Notes: generated by a model not told the origin, from the sequence alone. A stretch of DNA of 8,613 nucleotides from Oscillospiraceae bacterium (GCA_022769845.1 JALEIO010000001.1:1-8613), one strand, 5' to 3'. Shown: positions 1 through 6,460, counted from the first letter of the stretch. Translations and numbers: made by a program.

Positions 1-2
1 TG

Positions 3-131
3 GTGAAATTCATTTCTACAACACAAGCTGCTGCAAAATGGGGACTATCTTATTGAAGAGTTGCGATTTTGTGTGCTGACGGAAGAATTGCAGATACCTA
101 AAAAATCGGCAACGTATGGATGATACCTTAA
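3..131 (+). pseudogene. Decayed small helix-turn-helix (excisionase-like) protein
   Basis: Read in frame from GTG at 3, the sequence gives KFISTTQAAAKWGLSY, then TGA (54-56), then RVAILCADGRIADT, then TAA (99-101), then KIGNVWMIP, then TAA (129-131). From memory, this matches the pattern of small HTH/excisionase-like DNA-binding proteins of Firmicutes: F-I-S-x-x-x-A-A-x-K-W-x-I-S, R-V-x-x-L-C-x-x-G-R-I, and G-x-x-W-x-I-P. The pattern runs through both stops without a frameshift, so this is a gene broken by nonsense changes rather than chance similarity. Intact relatives usually continue past the I-P with a short polar tail; here the frame stops directly after it. The GTG sits where relatives have their initiator ATG, but the true start could lie outside the window. 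It ends 16 bp before the acetyltransferase start. Its former regulatory target is unknown. Confidence 0.62.
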
Positions 132-147
132 TAAGGAGAGATTAAAA

Positions 148-759
148 ATGACTGAAAAAGAAAAAATGCTTGCGGGTAAAATATATGATCCTTCCGATAA
201 AGAGCTTGTCGGACTTAGGACAAAAGCCCACAGATTGAGTAAAGAATACAACGAGCTTCTTGAAACAGATGAAAGGCGGGCAGAAATTAAAAAAGAGCTT
301 GGAATAATAGGTGATGCCTTTTATTTTCAAGGGCCGATTCAATTTGATTACGGGTGCTTTACAACCATTGGGGCAAATTCTTATGCAAATTTCAATTTTA
401 CTTGTGTTGACTGCTGCCCCGTGACAATTGGAGAAAATGTATTTTTCGGCCCTAACGTTTCGCTTCTTACTCCTATCCATCCACTTCGTTGGCAGGATAG
501 AAATCCGTATGTAAAATCGGACGGCACCCTTACCGATAAAGAATACGCCAAACCCATTACCATTGGCAGTAATTGCTGGATTGCAGGAAATGTTACCATA
601 TGCGGAGGAGTTACTATCGGTGATGGTTGTGTTATTGGCGCGGGAAGCGTAGTTACAAGAGATATTCCTTCAAATTCATTTGCAGCGGGAGTGCCATGCC
701 GTGTAATTCGAGAGATAACAGATGAAGATTCATTGGAAAATCATCCCGAATTGTTCTGA
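148..759 (+). CDS. Sugar O-acetyltransferase, maltose acetyltransferase type (left-handed beta-helix)
   Basis: A 203-residue cytosolic enzyme of the Maa/LacA/NodL family, which transfers an acetyl group from acetyl-CoA to a hydroxyl of a sugar. The N-terminus (about 3-60) is the helical Mac domain, opening with EKEKMLAGKIYDP and an acidic/basic helix. Residues about 65-175 are imperfect hexapeptide repeats forming the beta-helix, including TIGANSY, VTIGENVFFGPNV and VTIGDGCVIGAGSVVT. His111 in TPIHPL is the expected catalytic histidine. The C-terminal GVPCRVIREI strand is typical of the family, and the length is normal (about 185-205). The start is fixed by an AAGGAG site at 133-138. No promoter was seen, so it may be cotranscribed from outside the window. 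It converges on the LacI gene and is probably not part of the sugar operon. The substrate cannot be read from sequence; family members are often annotated as maltose or galactoside acetyltransferases without proof. Confidence 0.93.
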   Translation: MTEKEKMLAGKIYDPSDKELVGLRTKAHRLSKEYNELLETDERRAEIKKELGIIGDAFYFQGPIQFDYGCFTTIGANSYANFNFTCVDCCPVTIGENVFFGPNVSLLTPIHPLRWQDRNPYVKSDGTLTDKEYAKPITIGSNCWIAGNVTICGGVTIGDGCVIGAGSVVTRDIPSNSFAAGVPCRVIREITDEDSLENHPELF

Positions 760-778
760 TATAAACTATTTCAGAACA
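752..778 (+). terminator. Possible hairpin at the end of the acetyltransferase gene
   Basis: TGTTCTGA (752-759, including the stop codon) is perfectly complementary to TCAGAACA (771-778) across an 11-nt loop. It could be a weak transcription end signal. However, the stem is AT-rich and is followed by TAAAAAGAATTT rather than a U run, so a standard intrinsic terminator is not shown. Confidence 0.25.
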
Positions 779-873
779 TAAAAAGAATTTAGATATGCAG
801 GCTCAAGAATTCGGAAATGCGTATTCGCTGTTTGTTTCACAGAATTACAGAGCAGGCAAGAAAGAACATATTC

Positions 874-896
874 AAAAAGGAGCGCGCATCGCTTTT
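874..896 (-). terminator. Possible weak terminator of the LacI-family gene
   Basis: On the minus strand, about 25-47 nt after the repressor stop codon, AAAAGCG is followed by ATGCG and CGCTCCTTTTT. The core AGCG/CGCT stem plus a T tract resembles a Rho-independent terminator, with a CC bulge or A-C mismatches in the lower stem. It is the best candidate in the convergent gap (760-920), which otherwise holds nothing I recognise. Confidence 0.3.
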
Positions 897-920
897 GCGG
901 TATTTACAGTATTCTGCATA

Positions 921-1946
921 TCACCTTGTGGTTTCTCTTCTTATCAGTATAGGTGTTACTATTTTGTGTATCGGCTCTTTTAGCGGTACAGGCTTGCGCT
1001 TTTTTCTTTCGTTCATCTGCATAACCAGGAGCTTCATAGCTTCATCTGCAATGAGCTCGGACTGTTGACCAACGGTACTTATCGGTATAACAGCTTCATT
1101 GCAAATGGGGGAATTATCAAAGCCTACAATGCTGTAATTATCAGGAAGCGTACCGTATTTACGTATCAAAATATTCAGCAGAATATTTGCGTGAGTGTCA
1201 TTCGACACAAAAATTCCTTTTTTTTGATCGGGATATTTATCTTCAATTTCATCAACAAGCTTTGTTAGATTTTCTTTGTTTTCTTCAAAAGTGCTGCCAA
1301 GCTGTGTGAGAATTACATTATGTTTAACATTACAATCACTGCAAATATCCTCAAAACCCTTAATTCTTCCGTAAGCCGGCACATTTTCAGGTACCGGAGA
1401 GTTGATGTGTAAAAGAATATCGCAACCGCTTTTTATTAAAAGACTTGCTGCCTGAACTGCTCCCATATAATTATCGGTATTGACGCTGCACACATATTCG
1501 TCCTCGCGCTCTATCGTGACAATCGGAATGTTATACGATGCAAGCTCCTTTGAGGGAATTGTGTGGCTTAAAATAATCATACCTTCGATTTTGTATGCAA
1601 GAAGTTCAGAAATATACTGTCTTTCAACATTCTTTTTCTCATCACCGACAAAAACAAGAAATTTATAACCGTACTCCTCATAAGTTGAAAGAATGCGGTT
1701 AAGCATTTCCGAATAGTAGTGAAGATACAGATTTGGAACAATAACTCCTATAAACTCTGTGTTGCCGTTTGCCAGAATACGCGCAACCTTATTTTCCTTA
1801 TAATCAAGAGCGACAAGTGCGTCGGCAATAATTTGCTGATTTTTTAATGTAAGCGAATCGGGATTATTAAAATATCTTGATACAGTCGTTTTTGAAAAAC
1901 CCGTATATTTTGCAATGTCATCAAATGTCACATTTTTTTTACCCAT
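921..1946 (-). CDS. LacI-family transcriptional repressor of the adjacent fructoside operon
   Basis: A 341-residue LacI/GalR-family regulator. Residues 6-27 form the helix-turn-helix (VTFDDIAKYTGFSKTTVSRY), followed by FNNPDSLT and a hinge helix ending in KVARILANG. Leu58 sits at the position that inserts into the central CpG of LacI-type operators. Residues about 64-341 are the periplasmic-binding-protein-like effector domain, with IGVIVPN, a YGRIKGF-type segment, IVGFDNSP and a C-terminal TPILIRRETT that matches the usual family ending. The length is normal. I start at ATG 1946 rather than ATG 1952 because the GGGAGG site lies 8 nt from the former but only 2 nt from the latter. It is divergent from the ABC/GH32/kinase operon, and the region between holds palindromes with a central CpG. 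The effector is probably sucrose, fructose or a fructo-oligosaccharide; this is inferred from context. Confidence 0.93.
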   Translation of the reverse strand: MGKKNVTFDDIAKYTGFSKTTVSRYFNNPDSLTLKNQQIIADALVALDYKENKVARILANGNTEFIGVIVPNLYLHYYSEMLNRILSTYEEYGYKFLVFVGDEKKNVERQYISELLAYKIEGMIILSHTIPSKELASYNIPIVTIEREDEYVCSVNTDNYMGAVQAASLLIKSGCDILLHINSPVPENVPAYGRIKGFEDICSDCNVKHNVILTQLGSTFEENKENLTKLVDEIEDKYPDQKKGIFVSNDTHANILLNILIRKYGTLPDNYSIVGFDNSPICNEAVIPISTVGQQSELIADEAMKLLVMQMNERKKRKPVPLKEPIHKIVTPILIRRETTR

Positions 1947-1954
1947 ATACATTT

Positions 1955-1960
1955 CCTCCC
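1955..1960 (-). promoter_or_regulatory. Ribosome binding site deciding the LacI-family start
   Basis: GGGAGG on the minus strand lies 8 nt before ATG 1946 and only 2 nt before the in-frame ATG 1952. The downstream ATG is therefore the better initiator, which removes two residues (M-Y) from the longest reading frame. Confidence 0.7.
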
Positions 1961-1978
1961 GGTATCAAATAATGTATA

Positions 1979-2007
1979 ATCATATCACATTTCATCCGAA
2001 TTTTCAA
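1979..2007 (-). promoter_or_regulatory. Promoter of the LacI-family gene
   Basis: Read on the minus strand, TTGAAA (2007-2002) and TATGAT (1984-1979) are separated by exactly 17 bp, and the -10 is preceded by TGA, making an extended TGn -10. The predicted transcription start is near 1972, giving a leader of about 26 nt that contains the GGGAGG site. Two operator-like palindromes lie just upstream of the -35. Confidence 0.75.
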
Positions 2008-2012
2008 CAAAA

Positions 2013-2033
2013 TAACCGGTAAAGTAACCGGTT
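2013..2033. promoter_or_regulatory. Upstream operator pair (auxiliary, lacI-proximal)
   Basis: Two CCGG-centred palindromes lie 12 bp apart centre to centre. ACCGGT is at 2015-2020 and AACCGGTT at 2026-2033, and each is preceded by TA so that TAACCGGT repeats at 2013 and 2025. They lie just upstream of the -35 of the LacI-family gene, at about -41 to -61 from its start, and about 101-121 bp upstream of the operon's predicted start. A central CpG is characteristic of LacI-family operators. The site assignment to this repressor is inferred. Confidence 0.7.
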
Positions 2034-2049
2034 TTGTAAAAGGTACACA

Positions 2050-2059
2050 AAACCGGTTT
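2050..2059. promoter_or_regulatory. Third, solitary operator-like palindrome
   Basis: AAACCGGTTT is a perfect 10-bp palindrome with the same CCGG core, centred 25 bp from the nearest upstream site. Together with that site it forms a 12-bp perfect inverted repeat (2026-2037 and 2047-2058, 9-nt gap). It lies between the two divergent promoters. Confidence 0.6.
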
Positions 2060-2098
2060 CTAAAATTAAACAAAATTCACGAAAATATCAAAGGAACG

Positions 2099-2127
2099 TT
2101 GACAGTGAATATTAAAAATGGTATAGT
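2099..2127 (+). promoter_or_regulatory. Promoter of the fructoside uptake operon
   Basis: A perfect TTGACA -35 (2099-2104), a 17-bp spacer and TATAGT -10 (2122-2127), preceded by TGG, give an extended -10 sigma-A promoter close to consensus. The predicted start is near 2134, giving a leader of about 67 nt. So strong a promoter fits control by repression, and the operator pair begins about three bases downstream of the predicted start. I see no cre-like catabolite site that I would defend. Confidence 0.85.
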
Positions 2128-2136
2128 AAAACCATA

Positions 2137-2161
2137 AAGTAACCGGTTACTTAACCGGTTA
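2137..2161. promoter_or_regulatory. Main operator pair of the operon
   Basis: AAGTAACCGGTTACTT (2137-2152) is a perfect 16-bp palindrome, and TAACCGGTTA (2152-2161) is a perfect 10-bp palindrome. Their centres are 12 bp apart. They cover about +4 to +28 of the predicted transcript, a standard position for LacI-type repression. The same 12-bp spacing occurs in the upstream pair, exactly 127 bp away. The transcript of this stretch would also fold into a hairpin (2140-2161). Confidence 0.82.
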
Positions 2162-2200
2162 TAAAACGGAACTAAATATTATTCGGAATAAGGAGGAGCC

Positions 2201-3520
2201 ATGAAAAGAACGATTTTATTTGCGGTAGCTATTGCTGTAACGGCGGCGTTGAGCGGCTGCGGGCAGAAGATAGTGCAGCCGGGAACTGTAGCGGGTTTCG
2301 ACCAAGGCGAGGAATATCTGAAAATCTGGGTACACTCTATTGAGGACACACCGGAGGGGCAGGCATACAGAGGGGCGGTGGATAATTTCAACGACAAGTA
2401 TAACGGCAGATATTTTGCGGATATTGAGTTTATACCGAGAAACGACAGCGGCGGAGGTTATTCGGATAAGGTAAACGCGTCGGTTATGTCGGGTGATTTA
2501 CCTGATGTAATCACAGTAGACGGCCCCAACATTTCAGCCTATGCGGCAAACGGAATCATTCAGCCCTTATCGGAGCTGACAGAAGAAGAAAAAGAAGTTT
2601 ATCTTGATTCGATTATCGAGCAAGGCACGGTCGGCACAAAGCTGTATGCTCTTGGCGCAATGGAATCAAGTGTGGGTCTGTACTACAACAAAGACATACT
2701 TGCTAAAGCGGGGATTGATGTACCGGAGGCGGGAAATCCGTGGACGATTTCGGAGTTTAAGGAAATTCTTGAAAAGCTGAAACCCATAATGAAGGAAAAA
2801 GGAGGCTATCCGCTGGATATGACCTTCCCTACCGGTGAAGCGAGTATATACTACTACGCTCCGTTTATATGGTCAAACGGCGGAGATTTTGTAAGTGAGG
2901 ACGGATTGACGGTTGACGGGATTTTCAACTCTGAGAAGAATACCGAAACAATGCTGTATTTCAAGAGCCTCGTTGATAATGAATATATGTCGCGTACCCC
3001 GATTGAAAAGCTGTTTGAAAGCGGAAGAGCGGCATTCAAATTTGACGGCGCGTGGGAGGTCAACAATGTCTATGAAAGCTATCCCGATATTAAGATTGGC
3101 GTCGCACCGTATGTTGTAAGTGACACTTGGGACGGCGGACGTTATACCCCTACGGGCTCATGGGCATATGCCGCCACGTCAAAAACGGAGAATATAGAAG
3201 GAGCAACAGAGCTTGTAAAATGGATGAGCGGAATAGACAGCGGACTTCTGCTTTATAAAAAAACAAAAAATCTTCCGTCAACCTATGCGTGCTATGAACA
3301 GATTTCGGATTTCAAAGAGGATGAAAACTATAAGGCGCTGTACGAACAGCTCAGAGATTATGGGCATCCCAGACCAAAAACGCCTGTTTATCCGCAGGTT
3401 AGCACCTCATTCCAGCAGACACTTGAAAACATAGCCATCAGCGGAATGGATGCAAAGAGCGAACTGGATAAATCTGTAGAAAGGATTAACGCTAAACTGG
3501 AGCGTTATAACAGAGAATAA
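2201..3520 (+). CDS. ABC transporter sugar-binding lipoprotein
   Basis: A 439-residue extracytoplasmic solute-binding protein of the family 1 carbohydrate type. The signal peptide is MKRTILFAVAIAVTAALSGC, with lipobox L-S-G-C and Cys20 as the expected lipidation site, so the mature protein is membrane-anchored outside the cell. The mature domain shows family features: a LKIWVHS first strand (40-46), SGDLPDVITVDG near 98-108, LSELT, LYALGAMESSVGLYYNKDI near 148-166, a GRAAFKFDGAW segment, and TGSWAYAATSKTENIEGA before the C-terminal helices. The length is typical (420-450). AAGGAGG at 2190-2196 supports the start. The stop overlaps the next start by one base (TAATG), implying translational coupling. 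The ligand is inferred from the downstream GH32 and fructokinase genes as sucrose or short fructo-oligosaccharides; sequence alone does not fix it. Confidence 0.94.
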   Translation: MKRTILFAVAIAVTAALSGCGQKIVQPGTVAGFDQGEEYLKIWVHSIEDTPEGQAYRGAVDNFNDKYNGRYFADIEFIPRNDSGGGYSDKVNASVMSGDLPDVITVDGPNISAYAANGIIQPLSELTEEEKEVYLDSIIEQGTVGTKLYALGAMESSVGLYYNKDILAKAGIDVPEAGNPWTISEFKEILEKLKPIMKEKGGYPLDMTFPTGEASIYYYAPFIWSNGGDFVSEDGLTVDGIFNSEKNTETMLYFKSLVDNEYMSRTPIEKLFESGRAAFKFDGAWEVNNVYESYPDIKIGVAPYVVSDTWDGGRYTPTGSWAYAATSKTENIEGATELVKWMSGIDSGLLLYKKTKNLPSTYACYEQISDFKEDENYKALYEQLRDYGHPRPKTPVYPQVSTSFQQTLENIAISGMDAKSELDKSVERINAKLERYNRE

Positions 3521-4422
3521 TGAAAAAGAAAACATCAACTTCAATTTTGGGAATGGCATTTTTCGGACCGGCGCTTGTGTTGCTTACGGTGTTTCTGTTC
3601 CTTCCCATGCTGCTGACGCTTGTGTTCAGCTTTACGGACTATTTTGCATTAAATCCGGATTTAACGCATTTTACGGGACTTGGCAACTACATTAAAATAT
3701 TTAAGGATGAGTTGTTTTTAAAGGCGTTTATCAACACGGTAAAATTTGTGCTTATCATTGTTCCTTTACAAGGATTGGGAGCGTTAGGGTTGGCGCTTTT
3801 GATAAACAAGGTTACGTATTGTAAAAAATATTTCAAGGTGGCGTTCTTTATCCCGGTTGTAATGTCGCTGGCGGTTGTATCAACCTTGTGGATGCAGATT
3901 TACAGCCCGGAGGGTATTTTAAACACAATGCTCGGACAAATCGGAATTTCGCCGCAGCCGTTCATATACGGCGCAAATCAGGCGCTTCCCTCAATCGCGA
4001 TAATGAGCGCATGGCAGGGTATGGGCTATCAGATGATTATTTTCCTCGGCGGCTTGCAGGCGATTAACCCCGGACTTTATGAGGCTGCCGAAATGGACCA
4101 TGCAAGCGGATGGAAAAAGTTTAAGGATATTACGCTCCCCGAGCTGAAACCGCTGTGTGTGTTCGTGTTTATTACCATAACAATAGGCGCATTCAGAATG
4201 ATAGTTCAGCCTATGGTTATGACAGGCGGCGGGCCGTCACATTCTACCTATACCATTGTTTACGATATTTATGAAACCGGTACGGTAAACTGGGAAATCG
4301 GTCTTGCATCGACAATGGCTATTGTATTTGTAATTTTTGTTGTCATACTGACTATTATACAGACAGCACTGACACGAGATAAGGAGGAGAAAAATGTTAA
4401 CAAAAAAGCAAAAAGGCGCTAA
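3520..4422 (+). CDS. ABC sugar permease, MalF/UgpA type
   Basis: A 300-residue inner-membrane permease, one half of the translocation pore. Six hydrophobic segments lie at about 11-38, 71-97, 107-128, 156-180, 212-232 and 258-284. The EAA loop that contacts the ATPase spans about 188-207 and begins EAAEMDHASG and ends DITLPELKP. The family's usual glycine after EAA-x3 is His192 here. QPMVMTGGGPSHSTYTI (230-246) is the typical periplasmic loop of MalF-type sugar permeases. Its ATG shares one base with the preceding stop, so it is translated by coupling. Its C-terminal 29 nt overlap the next permease gene, and the Lys/Arg-rich tail KNVNKKAKRR is encoded in that overlap. Confidence 0.95.
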   Translation: MKKKTSTSILGMAFFGPALVLLTVFLFLPMLLTLVFSFTDYFALNPDLTHFTGLGNYIKIFKDELFLKAFINTVKFVLIIVPLQGLGALGLALLINKVTYCKKYFKVAFFIPVVMSLAVVSTLWMQIYSPEGILNTMLGQIGISPQPFIYGANQALPSIAIMSAWQGMGYQMIIFLGGLQAINPGLYEAAEMDHASGWKKFKDITLPELKPLCVFVFITITIGAFRMIVQPMVMTGGGPSHSTYTIVYDIYETGTVNWEIGLASTMAIVFVIFVVILTIIQTALTRDKEEKNVNKKAKRR

Positions 4423-5245
4423 CTTGGTGCTTGCAACGGTTATGATAATCATGTCGCTGTTCTTCCTGTTCCCTGTGGTATGGATGATAGCAAACTCCTT
4501 TAAGCCGGATGCGGCAATTACGGCTGATATGAATTCAATGAGAGCATTTATCCCTCCGGCACCGGGCGGAAATTTCTTTGAAAATTATATATCGATTATC
4601 ACCAATACATCGTTTTTAAGGTATATGGGAAATACACTGCTGTATGCGGCAATACTGATTGTTCTGGGAATAGTTGTAAACGGTCTGGCGGGATATGCGC
4701 TTGCAAAAATCAACTTTCCGTTTCGCGAAAGATGGCTGCTCGTTATTATGATGTTGATGATTGTTCCCACAGAAACAATTATTACAATAAATTTCCTTTT
4801 CATTGCGAAAATGGGACTTTTAAATACAGTAATAGGATATATTCTTCCTATGATTGTAAATCCGTTTAATATTTTCCTCTTCCGTCAGGTGTTTATAAGC
4901 CTGCCTGACGATGTGTACGAGGCGGCGCAGCTTGACTTCTGCAATCCTGTAAAGTATTTCTTTACAATGGTTCTGCCGATGTCAAAAACGGTTGTTGCAA
5001 CTGTAAGCGTGTTTACCTTCCTCGGCGTATGGAACGACTATCTCTGGCCGTCGCTGGTATTTACATCAAGCAACCTCCTTACAGCGCAGATTGGACTAAA
5101 TTCAATCACGGCAAATGAAACAACCACTATGGGACAGACGCTTGCGCTGATTACAATGGTAACAATTCCTGTTATAATAATTTACTCGCTGTTTTCAAAG
5201 CAGATTGTGGAAGGCGTTGTATCAACAGGATCCAAGGAAGGTTAA
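4394..5245 (+). CDS. ABC sugar permease, MalG/UgpE type
   Basis: A 283-residue partner permease. Hydrophobic segments lie at about 12-34, 80-103, 113-134, 144-165, 199-219 and 249-270. The EAA loop (176-195) reads EAAQLDFCNP, then MVLP; the usual glycine is Phe182 and a proline follows at 185. GVWNDYLWPS (211-220) and the closing QIVEGVVSTGSKEG are typical of MalG-type proteins. AAGGAGGA at 4381-4388 gives its own ribosome binding site inside the upstream gene, with which it overlaps by 29 nt. The paired permeases and tight overlap make a heterodimeric pore very likely. Confidence 0.95.
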   Translation: MLTKKQKGANLVLATVMIIMSLFFLFPVVWMIANSFKPDAAITADMNSMRAFIPPAPGGNFFENYISIITNTSFLRYMGNTLLYAAILIVLGIVVNGLAGYALAKINFPFRERWLLVIMMLMIVPTETIITINFLFIAKMGLLNTVIGYILPMIVNPFNIFLFRQVFISLPDDVYEAAQLDFCNPVKYFFTMVLPMSKTVVATVSVFTFLGVWNDYLWPSLVFTSSNLLTAQIGLNSITANETTTMGQTLALITMVTIPVIIIYSLFSKQIVEGVVSTGSKEG

Positions 5246-5353
5246 AAACTAATTGCTTTCAAGGCACCGGATTGTTATTTATTTATGCAGTTCGGCGCTT
5301 ATGAAAATAATTTGAAAGCTTTATGGAATAGATTTTTAGAAAGGAAAATAATT
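5246..5353 (+). other. Intra-operon gap before the ATPase gene
   Basis: These 108 bases are the only sizeable gap in the operon. An 8-bp inverted repeat (GCTTTCAA 5255-5262 and TTGAAAGC 5312-5319) spans a 49-nt loop, too loose and lacking a T tract for a terminator. I see no convincing promoter. An in-frame ATG at 5285 would extend the ATPase by 23 residues, but that segment has no family similarity. Confidence 0.4.
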
Positions 5354-6448
5354 ATGAGCTTTATAGAATTGAAAAATATATATAAAAAATATCCGGGCGC
5401 TGACAAAAATTCGGTATCTGATGTAAGCCTTAATATCGAAGAAAAGGAATTTATAGCTTTTGTCGGTCCCTCCGGCTGCGGTAAATCGACAACCTTAAGA
5501 ATGATTGCAGGCTTTGAGGAAATCACCTCCGGTGAGCTGTATATTGACGGAAAAAAGATGAACGAGGTAGCACCGCGCGACAGAGGAATTGCAATGGTTT
5601 TCCAGAACTATGCGCTTTATCCGCATATGACGGTGGAAAAAAACATATCCTACGGCTTAAAGAATATGAAGGTTCCGGCCGATGAAATTAAGAGAAAGGT
5701 TGACTGGGCGATTGATATTCTCGGACTTGAGGAATACCGTAAGAGAAAGCCCAAAAATCTTTCCGGCGGACAAAGACAGCGTGTTGCATTGGGCAGAGCT
5801 ATCGTAAAAAATCAGAAGGTATTTCTTATGGACGAGCCGCTGTCCAATCTTGACGCAAAGCTCAGAGTAAGTATGAGAAACGAGATAAGCAAGCTGCACA
5901 GAGAGCTTGGCAGCACCACAATTTACGTTACGCATGATCAGGTTGAGGCTATGACGATGGCCGACCGCATTGTTATTATGAAGGACGGCGTTGTTCAGCA
6001 GGTTGGAAAGCCTATGGATTTGTACGAGCATCCGGCGAATAAATTTGTTGCCGGTTTTATCGGCTCACCGCAGATGAATTTTTATGATGTTGTTTTAAAC
6101 GGCTCAACGGTAACCTTTAAAAACGGCGAAAAAATAAATCTTCCGGAATCGGTGCTGTCAAAGCTCAGCGGCAGACAGGGAGAGTTAATTTTAGGCATAC
6201 GCGGCGAGGATATAAAGCTTGACTCCCAGAATATAGAACTTTTCAAATCAGAAAAGCAGAGTGCTGTTGTTGAAAATACCGAGGTTATGGGTAATGAGAA
6301 CAATCTCTACTTCACTTTCGGCGGCAGCGCGTCCGTTGCGAGAGTTTCAAAATATGAAATAAGCAAGGTTGGTGATGAGATTGAATTTGTTTTCAATCCG
6401 TCAAGAATGCATTTCTTTGATAAAGAAACGGAAGAATGTTATATATAA
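5354..6448 (+). CDS. ugpC: ABC sugar importer ATPase, MsmK/UgpC/MalK type
   Basis: A 364-residue cytoplasmic ATPase that powers the two permeases. It has Walker A GPSGCGKST (38-46), Q-loop Gln84 in VFQNYALYPHM, the ABC signature LSGGQRQR (136-143), Walker B VFLMDEP with Asp160/Glu161, the D-loop SNLDAKLR, and the switch histidine His194 in YVTHDQVEAMTMADR. Residues about 240-355 are the OB/TOBE regulatory domain (GIRGEDIKL, a conserved NPSRMHFFD end). The length is typical of MsmK/UgpC proteins (360-375). I start at ATG 5354 because MSFIELKNIYKKYP is the usual family beginning and AAAGGA (5340-5345) is spaced 8 nt away; the longer form from 5285 is rejected. The symbol is the generic family name and does not imply glycerol phosphate transport. 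A dedicated local ATPase is notable because many Firmicutes share one MsmK among several importers. Confidence 0.95.
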   Translation: MSFIELKNIYKKYPGADKNSVSDVSLNIEEKEFIAFVGPSGCGKSTTLRMIAGFEEITSGELYIDGKKMNEVAPRDRGIAMVFQNYALYPHMTVEKNISYGLKNMKVPADEIKRKVDWAIDILGLEEYRKRKPKNLSGGQRQRVALGRAIVKNQKVFLMDEPLSNLDAKLRVSMRNEISKLHRELGSTTIYVTHDQVEAMTMADRIVIMKDGVVQQVGKPMDLYEHPANKFVAGFIGSPQMNFYDVVLNGSTVTFKNGEKINLPESVLSKLSGRQGELILGIRGEDIKLDSQNIELFKSEKQSAVVENTEVMGNENNLYFTFGGSASVARVSKYEISKVGDEIEFVFNPSRMHFFDKETEECYI

Positions 6449-6452
6449 GGAG
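6447..6452 (+). promoter_or_regulatory. Ribosome binding site deciding the GH32 start
   Basis: AAGGAG overlaps the ATPase stop codon and lies 8 nt before ATG 6461. An in-frame GTG at 6452 overlaps this site and so cannot be the initiator it serves. Confidence 0.75.
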
Positions 6453-6460
6453 TGGCGTAT

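Noticed and set aside
54..101. Stop-codon readthrough or recoding in the HTH frame
   Set aside because: Two different stops (TGA and TAA) plus a premature third and no recoding signal favour ordinary decay.
817..1068. 83-residue reading frame with a hydrophobic stretch, possible small membrane protein
   Set aside because: About 60% of it is antisense to the conserved end of the LacI-family gene, it lacks a ribosome binding site, and no family is recognisable. The hydrophobic stretch is mostly a by-product of the opposite strand's codons.
2830..2836. ACCGGT motif inside the binding-protein gene, with another near 4275 in the first permease gene
   Set aside because: Only the 6-bp core is present without the flanking TA/AA symmetry; six-base matches are expected by chance in this length.
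5255..5319. Inverted repeat GCTTTCAA/TTGAAAGC as an intra-operon terminator
   Set aside because: The 49-nt loop, weak stem and absence of a following T tract do not make a terminator.
5285..5353. Upstream ATG that would lengthen the ATPase by 23 residues
   Set aside because: The extra residues have no match to the family start, no ribosome site precedes the ATG, and MSFIELKNIY at 5354 with AAAGGA 8 nt upstream is the usual beginning.
6452..6460. GTG start for the GH32 enzyme
   Set aside because: The GTG overlaps the AAGGAG ribosome site itself; ATG 6461 has proper 8-nt spacing.
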